This document shows, piece after piece, positions 57,005-64,000 of a stretch of 64,000 bases of DNA. The stretch's first letter is position 1. Each line of letters starts with the position of its first letter. This stretch comes from Aurifilum marmelostoma (taxonomy: Eukaryota; Ascomycota; Sordariomycetes; Diaporthales; Cryphonectriaceae), in NCBI GenBank assembly GCA_027559495.1, contig JAMXSV010000017.1, positions 496,001-560,000 on the forward strand, given 5' to 3'. The notes under the pieces were generated by a model. The model was given only the letters and a program-made list of their open reading frames with translations. It was not told the DNA's origin and searched no databases. The translations under genes and the position numbers were made by a program.

Positions 57005-58708
57005 ACATGTATATATATCTTCCTTGGCGATGATCCGGTAAACTCACGTAGACGAACCCTGTCATGTGTGTCTCGCGCAACTCTGCTGCCTCCCAGCTGG
57101 AGCGGACTAGATTATGGATTAACTGGGTAGAGAGGTAACTCTGGATATTTCTGTGGATCGGTCCCTGTCTATATATTCCGAGGAGGGGCAACATGAGAGT
57201 TTGTCCTCCAGACTATAATCGTCTCAAGGGGGTCCTGCCTACATGCTGGCCACAGGAAGAAACATGTATATAAAGAACACATATTGGCATAAATAAAATT
57301 GCAAAAAAAAGATTCAACGGAGGTGGACTAGGCCATCCGCGACACCAAGGCCCTGGGCCGATAATCCGGGGATGGGGAGGAGAAGAATTCACAGGTTAGA
57401 TGTCCAGTCGATCAAGTGCGCACTGCCAGTGGTCTCCAATTTTTTGTTTCTTTTCATGCGTTCCTCTCTGGTGTGAGCCGCTGTAGTTGACTTCTGTTCC
57501 CCTCTTGGTCCACACGGTCGACGACGCACTTGCAGACCACCACATTCTGAATCTCGAGATGTCTGAGAAGAGTGAAAAAGGAAAGAAAGAGGAGAAAAAT
57601 ATGGCGAGGAAGCTTCGAGGAGGAGTTGGGGAAAGGCCCAAGCCGGGGAAGCCAGTCTCGCAAGGTTTCCAATCAAGACGTTCATAGTCGGAGGTGCGGT
57701 CGTGTTGTCTATGCAAATCGCCGTTTCCATCACAAGATCGAGTCAAGACGGATATGCAGGCTGAAAATTGGGCACCACATCGACGATCGGAGGATTCGTG
57801 TACTGGTTATGATGGGACGGACGAACGACATGGGGGAGGGCGCGGGGCGCGTATAAGGAGCCTCTGGGGAGAAGGAGGCCAGTGCTTTCGCCTGACCTCC
57901 CTCTCGGCAGTGTCTCAGGGCCCCTGGGTTGATGGTTGACAAGTTGACAGCCGCGCCAGCACAGGAAAGAAAATGGCTGGTCCTCGACGCAGATCCTGTT
58001 CGTGGAGTACTTGGCCAGCGCTCTGACTTGCTTTCCTGATGCTGGCTCTCGTCTCCTTAGGCTCCGCCTCTTCAACACGATTTGCACCAGGAAGAGTTTC
58101 AGTAGTGAGGAGCCAGTGAGGCAGGGCTACCCAAATCTCCGTCTCATGTTTCCCGACCAGATGATTCCAAGGGCGAATTAGCTTTCTGCGCCAGTCACAC
58201 GAGGCTCCATTCTGTCGCGATAGCAGCAAAAGAAAGAGAGGACATTGACTTTGCGGCAGCTTTCAGGGCGCTCAATAACTCTCGTCCACGTGGTTTTGTT
58301 TCTCTGTTGGTTGATGATAATCTCCCGAGCCTTAACGCTTTATTTCCCCTTGAAAAGGTCGGCTCGAAAGCCTATTTGCTGATATGTCCCTGGGGTTCGT
58401 TTCAGACTCCTAGGAAGCTGCTCCAGCCCTGCATCAAGATACTGGAACTTAATTTATGCTTGATACATCACCACCAATGTCGACTGCCAACATAGGCATA
58501 TGATAAGTTTATATTTCCTGGCACGCCTACAGCTGGCAGCTTATTATAGGACTGCGCACAAGCCTTCGATTTCGTCACTCTCCAAAGCTTAGCCGCGAGA
58601 TAATCCCTGGGGTGTCAAATCGTAATTCCATTGGGAATGCTGCCTCCAGAGTGAGCTGCAACAAGATTGATACCCAGGTAGTGGCAGCAGCAGATGCTAT
58701 TATTCATT
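57005..58708. other. Gene-free region
   Basis: About 1.7 kb. Short overlapping frames on both strands (57389-57942) do not look like proteins. The right end should hold the 3' UTR of the Prp45 gene. Nothing else was recognised. Confidence 0.5.
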
Positions 58709-60430
58709 CTAGTCGTCGTCATCCTCCACGCGGGGCCGTTTCGACTTGCGATCGTCCGTCTCCTGTAGACCGTATCCTCTCTTGCTCGAGGACTGCTCCA
58801 CCTCTGATAGAAACTTATCGACGTTGAACGGATCCGCTGCTTCCTTCTCGAACTGCACTGGACCCTCCCGGGCCTCAGCATCCTCGGTGCCCCTGAACTT
58901 GCCGCGCCCCAGCACCTCACCAAACCTAGCTGACTTCTGGATCTTCTCCATCTCCTTGTCGCCTGCTGCCTCATCGTCATCGTCCATGTTTGCGCGCGGC
59001 CGATAGATGCTGCTGATGGCATCCTGCGCCGCAAACAGCGGCTTATCGTACGGGTTGTCCTCGTTGAAGCCACTATCAAAGCCGCTGGTCTGATTGAAGA
59101 GTCGAGAGTCGTACATGCCCTCTTTGCTCTGGGTAGGCTTAGCCAGGCCAAGGGCGATCTTCTCTGATATGTCCCGGTTCTGCTCACGGGCCATGACCTG
59201 GACACGCCGCTCCGCCCCCATGCGTGATTGTCGAAGCTTGCGCTCCTCCTCGCGACGCCTCTCTTTGCGTGCCTCCTCTCGCTCACGCACGGCAGAGTCA
59301 TCGCTGTCATATGCTGATCCAGAGTCAGAGCGACTGTCGTAGCTACCAGACCGGGACCTGCGCCTGCTGCTGCCGGCCTTTTCCTCCCGTGCTTGTTGTG
59401 CAAGCATGCGGAGATTCTCCTCCTTCTGCTGCTTTTCCTTCTCCGCAAGGCGCTGCTGCATGAGCGCCCGCTGCTTGACCTCTTCTCTTGCATGTCTATC
59501 CGCCATAAACAAGGCCTCTGAGAACTGCGCAAACTTGTCGTTGATCTGTACATCCTGTAGCCCCCGCCCGTCGGCAGCCAATCTCTTGTCCAGAGGAACC
59601 GTGAAACCCTTTGGATTCTTCCAGTTCGATACAGGCGGCGGGATCCTCCAGTCCTCCTGGTCCTGAGCCGTCAGCTTTCTCGGCGGCGACCTCAGCACAG
59701 GCGGCGGAGGGGATGGCGGCCCGCGCGGGATCTTCTTGATTCTGAATTTGGGGGGCTCCATGGGATCGCGCTGCCTCTCCACAATTTTCATGATGCGGTC
59801 CTGCTTCTTAGAGCTGTCGCCCATCTGGTTCGCCGGCGTGTATCGCACAAACGTCGGGTCCCTCTTGCCGCCGACGTTCACATTCTTGGGCTTCTGCGAC
59901 GCCACGGCGCCGCTGACCAGCTTCTCCAGCGCGGCCCTGGTCCGCTCCGCGGTGGCGGCAACCTCCTCCTCGCTGGGCCGCTCGAGGTTGATCTCGCCGG
60001 CGTCGGCGCGCTGCCGGAGGGGAATCAGGTCCTTGAAGCTCGTCTGCACGATGCGGCCCTCGGCATGGCCCTGCTTGGCGATGGCGTCGTAGTTGACCTT
60101 GCCATCGGCGTCGACGGTCAGGGCCAGCGCGTTGGACTTGGACGCCGAGCCACCCTTGCGGCCCATGTCCAGGGGGTACTGTGCAATGTGGATCTCAGGG
60201 AAGGCACCGCCATCGCCAAAGTCCTCTGGGTTGCGTGGTCGCCATCCTACCCGCTGCCCGTAGGGAGGGGGCCCGCCTGCGCGCTTGAGGACGACAGCGG
60301 TCTCGTCAAAGTGGCCGGGTCCGACGATGCGTGGGCCGCGCTGGGTGGCGCGCGTGGGGAGTTCCTCGTCTTCGCCTGTGTAGGTCGGTTTCGGGAGGGA
60401 CTGCGAGAGGGCGGAAGCCAGGGAAGCCAT
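58709..60430 (-). CDS. prp45: Pre-mRNA-splicing factor Prp45 (SNW/SKIP family)
   Basis: Spliceosome component of the Prp19-related complex; SKIP homologues also touch transcription. Intronless, 573 aa. The SNW domain is complete: PPYGQRVGWRPRNPEDFGDG, EIHIAQYPLDMG, then FVRYTPANQMGDSSKKQDRI and RPSEEEVAATAERTR. The signature NWKNPKGFTVPLDKRLAADG follows. The C-terminal half is charged and helical (RLAEKEKQQKEENLRMLAQ; EREEARKERRREEERKLRQ), and the tail DNPYDKPLFAAQDAISSIYRP is typical of the family. It ends in a nuclear localisation-like KSKRPRVEDDDD. The start is clear from MASLASALSQSLP. A six-G run at the EPPKF site is in frame, so not all long runs here are wrong. Confidence 0.96.
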   Translation of the reverse strand: MASLASALSQSLPKPTYTGEDEELPTRATQRGPRIVGPGHFDETAVVLKRAGGPPPYGQRVGWRPRNPEDFGDGGAFPEIHIAQYPLDMGRKGGSASKSNALALTVDADGKVNYDAIAKQGHAEGRIVQTSFKDLIPLRQRADAGEINLERPSEEEVAATAERTRAALEKLVSGAVASQKPKNVNVGGKRDPTFVRYTPANQMGDSSKKQDRIMKIVERQRDPMEPPKFRIKKIPRGPPSPPPPVLRSPPRKLTAQDQEDWRIPPPVSNWKNPKGFTVPLDKRLAADGRGLQDVQINDKFAQFSEALFMADRHAREEVKQRALMQQRLAEKEKQQKEENLRMLAQQAREEKAGSSRRRSRSGSYDSRSDSGSAYDSDDSAVREREEARKERRREEERKLRQSRMGAERRVQVMAREQNRDISEKIALGLAKPTQSKEGMYDSRLFNQTSGFDSGFNEDNPYDKPLFAAQDAISSIYRPRANMDDDDEAAGDKEMEKIQKSARFGEVLGRGKFRGTEDAEAREGPVQFEKEAADPFNVDKFLSEVEQSSSKRGYGLQETDDRKSKRPRVEDDDD

Positions 60431-61111
60431 ACTGGGCGCGCGTTGGGAGAGGGTTCAACGGCGCTGGGGTGTTGAGGGTTGAGATGTGATGGAGAAGAGG
60501 GAAGAGGAAGGGTGGTATGTGATTATTATTTCGAGGTGCTAGGTCGAACTGGGTCTTCGACGTTTGCCTTGTGGCACGGGCCACTAGCGCCATATCCCTC
60601 TACAGTACACCAGCCCAGTCAGTGTAGTAGAAGGACACGCCTGTACCGACCTAAACCCCAGCTGCCAGGCACGGCGCAACACCACCAGACCAAAATAAAT
60701 ATATTCTACAGCCAAGGAGTCGTATAACTCGCATCAAGCTTGGTCAAGGGGAATTAGGATCACGAAACATACACGATATCTGTAGTGACATGTTGCAATA
60801 TTTGTCCCCAGGATACTGTGTATTGATTAGTCAAGGGAGCACCGATTGCAAGTACCATGGCAGGATTCACGACGAGGTTCATTATAGAAACACTCATGCT
60901 CAGCATTCTATGATTGATCGTGGTATTCTTTTCCCCCCCTGTCCTAGAGACTAATTCATGACATCCGCCGAAAAGGCTAGCAGAGTAAACGCCGTGCATA
61001 AAACTCCCATGACCAACTCGAGAGGCACCGCGGGTAACGGCCCCCTTCCCTTGCAACCTCTCTGTCCATCTCCGACCATCGTCCGTTGCCCCTTGTCACA
61101 GCTCGTATGGT
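60431..61111. other. Intergenic region between Prp45 and p24 genes
   Basis: Contains the Prp45 promoter and the 3' UTR of the p24 gene. No gene or repeat was recognised. Confidence 0.6.
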
Positions 61112-61903
61112 TTATACATAACCCTTCCTTGCGCCCTGGAAGAAGAACCGCACCACAAAAACCTGAAGAGCACCCATGCAGATGATGAGGCCGCACTGCA
61201 CCAGGCTGAAGTTGACAATCCTCTTCTCTGTGCTCCTGACAGTGCTGAAGTTGCGGTTCTCGCGTGTACGGAAGTACTTTTGGTTGCGGGACATGGTCGA
61301 CAGCTGGCCAGAGATCTTGATGACGGATTCCTCGAGGGAGGTGGTCTGCTCGGGAGAGGTTCCCTTTTTGGATGGGAGGTCGACTCGGGCTTCGTTCTCG
61401 ACCTGGAGATAGAATGCGGTGGTTAGTAGAGGAGGGGCCCAAACATGAGGCTGAGGATCTGACGTACGGCAATCTCAAAGTCGACAAACTTGTCCGTCAC
61501 TGTACTCATCTCGTTGTTGAAGCAGAACGAGTAGTCACCGATCTCATTGCCTGTGAAGACAAAGTCTCCCTGGCGTTCTTTTGTGCCCTCTGTGACAATC
61601 TTACCCGACGGGGCGGTAACCTGGAAGTCGACATCGAAAGAGCCGCCGGATTGTACCTGTGAGTTGGGTCAGCTCTCCTGGACGATATCGCCGGTAGGCA
61701 TAGCAAAAGGGGTGCAGCTGAAGAGGGAAGGGGGCGGCAGCGCAACGAACAGCAAAGTAGAATGCGATCTTCTGGGCTTTCTCCTGGTTATTGGCATAGA
61801 AACAGGCCTTCTCGTTGGCGACCAGCTTGTAAGTCAATGCGGTCGCAGAGACCTGAGAGGCAAGGAGGGCGAACAGCCCGCACGCGAGGGTCGACAGCTG
61901 CAT
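61112..61903 (-). CDS. p24/emp24 family cargo receptor
   Basis: Component of COPII/COPI vesicles that helps sort secretory cargo between ER and Golgi. Exons are 61903-61751, 61656-61468 and 61402-61112, giving 210 aa. Residues 1-20 form a signal peptide (MQLSTLACGLFALLASQVSA). A GOLD domain follows, with the Cys pair in NEKACFY and YSFCFNNE. Then come a coiled coil (LEESVIKISGQLS) and a membrane helix (SLVQCGLIICMGALQVFVV). The cytosolic tail RFFFQGARKGYV has the FF and basic residues used for coat binding. It belongs to the Erp-like fungal p24 group rather than Emp24 or Erv25 by the tail, but the exact subfamily is unsure. It is divergent from the PhoD-like gene. Confidence 0.93.
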
Positions 61904-62554
61904 GATGGCTGCTGGTGGATTGCTGTGTTCGGGGGGCGGATGGTTGGTAAATGTTCACAAGCGGCTCCGGGCGACGATAGCTTTCGCGACGGCCAGGCCA
62001 CGGTGGAAGCTTTGGGGCGCTCTCTCCCTCCCCGGCACGGCTGCAGGGGCCTGGGGGGCCTGGAGGGCGCTAAGCCTGGATGGATAGTTAGTGCTTAAGC
62101 CACTCCCTCGGTGGGCCGTCAACAACTGCATGCGGTGGCTCCAGTAGCTCCCACCGCGTAGCCGCAGGCGGACCAATGACGTACCTAGCTCTGGGGGAGT
62201 AGCCACGGTTCAGTATGCCCTGTCAGTAATGTTTCATAAAACAACAACAACAGTGAACAGCCTTGCTGCACCTGCTGCTTGTCGTCTTTCTTCCTTACTT
62301 TTACCCCTTTTCTTTTTTAGTTTCCGCTGTCGATACTTTGACAGACTTATCGCTTATAAGGTCTGATCAATTTTACTCAGAGAATTACTTCAAAGAGAGA
62401 CTATATTTACATAATCACTCTGGCCCCTGTGGTGTTTCTCGACATCTGACCCAGCAATATTGACATCGACCTTTATTGCTTGCCGAGGATCCCGTAATGA
62501 ACAGTCGGTGAGATTGACTTACATTCTTTGGTTTTTTTTTATTTTTTTACAACC
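61904..62554. other. Divergent promoter region, p24 and PhoD-like genes
   Basis: 651 bases with T tracts near 62530-62548 before the PhoD-like start. No gene or repeat was recognised. Confidence 0.6.
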
Positions 62555-64000
62555 ATGACAATCCAAACCAAATTAGCAACAGTCTCGTCTGTTGTCCTCA
62601 GGCTGGGATCGTATTTCTTTCTCAGATGGGTAAGTTCTTCGTGACAGTTCCATCAGTTCCGTTCGGGTTGGCTAATACGTACATTGATCAGGGTCTGTTG
62701 CCAGTAAGTTTGACGCAGGGAGGTATTCTGTTCCATGTACATAATTCTGAGAACAAACCGTACAGCCTATAGCGCCGGTCGTTTTCACCTTGTTCGCCAT
62801 CTATGTTCCGACTTTCATCAACACCTACTTCAACAGTCTGCAGAATGATGAGGTTCATGAGGAGGCCGAGATCCTCATCAAGGACACGGTCATCAATGGC
62901 GAGGGTGACCAAGGTGGCGATGTTGTCATCGAGGAGCTCGAGGTCAAGGAGGCTATCATCGTGGGAGAGCCTCCTGTCAGCCCGCTGTACTCCCTCCTCA
63001 CTGGCATTCCTAGCCCTCTCAGCCTCGCCGTCTCACTCGCCACCCTGCTCATCAACGTAGCCTGCGTGCTCATGGTGGCTGATCGGGTCTACTCGGAGCA
63101 CTGGATCACCAGTGAGGACTTGTCCTTTATCAGGCTCGGCTACGTTTCCGAAACCGAGGCAAAGCTGCTCGTCCGCGAGCCTGACCAGTCCAAAATGCCC
63201 GTCACCGTCGAGGCCCGGCTCAAGGATCCCCAGCCTCCCTTTGACACCTCAATCTGGCAGACAGTGGGCGGGGTCAGGTGGACGAGCAATGAGACGGACT
63301 ACACAGCTGTCATCACCGTGCCTGCAGCGCACAGGGAACCACGCACCTATATCTGGAAGAGCTCCAATGGCCACTCCGGCGAGTTTACCTCTGCGCCGCG
63401 GCCTGGTCAGTACCCAAAGGACCGTGATGGGAAGTTCACCTTCCTCTCCACCTCTTGCATCGTGAACCGCCTACCATATAGCCCATTGGACCATCCGCTG
63501 TCAATACCCGGCATGCGCCCCCTGGCAAAGCTCCTGCCTAGTCTCGGCGCCCAGTTCATGCTCTTCCTCGGCGACTTCATCTACGTTGATGTGCCCAAAT
63601 GGTGGGGAACAGACGTGACCGAGTATCGTCAGAAGTATAGGGCTGTCTATGCGTCGCCCGAGTGGCCACAGGTTGGGCTGAACCTCAGCTGGATCCACGT
63701 CCTCGACGACCACGAAATCAAGAATGACTGGGACAAGAACCAGACGGGCGTGTATGAGGCTGCAGTCGACCCTTGGCATCACTATCACACGTCGGCCAAC
63801 CCACCTGCCGTCAAGAGGGCGGTTCCAGCCGGCACCAAGAGCGGCGGTGTGACCTGGTTCGAGTTCGCGCAGGGCCCGGCGAGCTTCTTCATGATGGACA
63901 CTCGGTCTTACCGTTCCAACAATAAGCTCCCGTACGAAGACGAGGAGAAGACGATGCTCGGCGCGGACCAGCTCCACGATCTCATTGCCTTCCTGCAGAA
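62555..64000 (+). CDS. PhoD-like phosphatase (alkaline phosphatase D family), partial at right edge
   Basis: Fungal PhoD-like metallophosphatase; the 3' end lies beyond the window. Exons so far are 62555-62629, 62692-62703 and 62766 onward, all phase 0. Exon 2 is a 12-base micro-exon encoding GLLP. Two hydrophobic helices are seen near the N-terminus (PIAPVVFTLFAIYVPTFI and LSLAVSLATLLINVACVLMV), separated by an acidic segment, so the enzyme is membrane-anchored. The catalytic domain has LFLGDFIYVDVP with the metal-binding GDFIY, SWIHVLDDHEIKNDW with DDHE, and FFMMDTRSYR. These match the PhoD metal site. The frame is open through 64000 without a break. The substrate is not known. Confidence 0.88.

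Noticed and set aside
1..64000. A multi-gene defence, toxin or secondary-metabolite system
   Set aside because: Neighbouring genes are unrelated housekeeping genes with mixed orientation; no core biosynthetic, NLR or mobile-element genes were seen.

Overview
This window comes from the nuclear genome of a filamentous ascomycete (Pezizomycotina, most probably a Sordariomycete). The evidence is short introns of 43 to 129 bases with fungal GTRNGY donors and CTRAC-type branch sites, single-copy housekeeping genes, and intergenic regions of 0.3 to 2.2 kb rich in pyrimidine tracts and homopolymers. I see no rRNA, no convincing tRNA, no transposase, no CRISPR and no secondary-metabolite cluster. The species cannot be named from the sequence.

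Layout. 1-10 kb: mitochondrial leucyl-tRNA synthetase (+), HemK/MTQ1 glutamine methyltransferase (-), a cyclase-family protein (+) and calcineurin A (-). 11-24 kb: a ten-exon trimethyllysine dioxygenase (-), an ankyrin-bearing L-asparaginase (+), a DUF1330 protein (-), a BCS1-type AAA ATPase (+) and a TFIIIC subunit (-). A 2.2 kb gene-free stretch at 17-19 kb holds a diverged repeat pair and a hairpin. 25-41 kb: PP2A B56 regulatory subunit (+), a CID/SR-like RNA-processing protein (-), a small DUF4748 membrane protein (-), an inositol polyphosphate 5-phosphatase with a WD-like N-terminal half (+) and a questin-oxidase-like protein ending in SKL (+). 41-64 kb: PWP2 (-), a Cdc12-type septin (+), a mitochondrial PDK/BCKDK-type kinase (-), a USP7-type deubiquitinase (+), TIM22 (+), an orphan single-pass membrane protein (-), the splicing factor Prp45/SNW (-), a p24 cargo receptor (-) and a PhoD-like phosphatase cut by the right edge (+).

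The genes do not form one pathway. Several serve mitochondria (LeuRS, MTQ1, trimethyllysine dioxygenase, the BCS1-like protein, the PDK-like kinase, TIM22). Others serve phosphatase signalling (calcineurin A, B56, 5-phosphatase) or RNA work (PWP2, TFIIIC, Prp45, CID protein). This is an ordinary euchromatic gene mix, and I found no new multi-gene system.

The strongest unexpected signal is technical. Four otherwise healthy genes are each broken by exactly one or two extra bases, and at all five sites the break lies in a run of C on the given strand: 6974-6979, 26338-26343, 28957-28962, 34527-34531 and 34578-34585. Removing one C per run restores full-length proteins whose exon arithmetic closes exactly, which points to homopolymer overcalls in the assembly rather than gene decay. 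Biological points worth a look are a calcineurin splice donor overlapping an in-frame stop, a GC-AG intron, 18-base and 12-base micro-exons, and the peroxisomal-type tail of the questin-oxidase-like protein.
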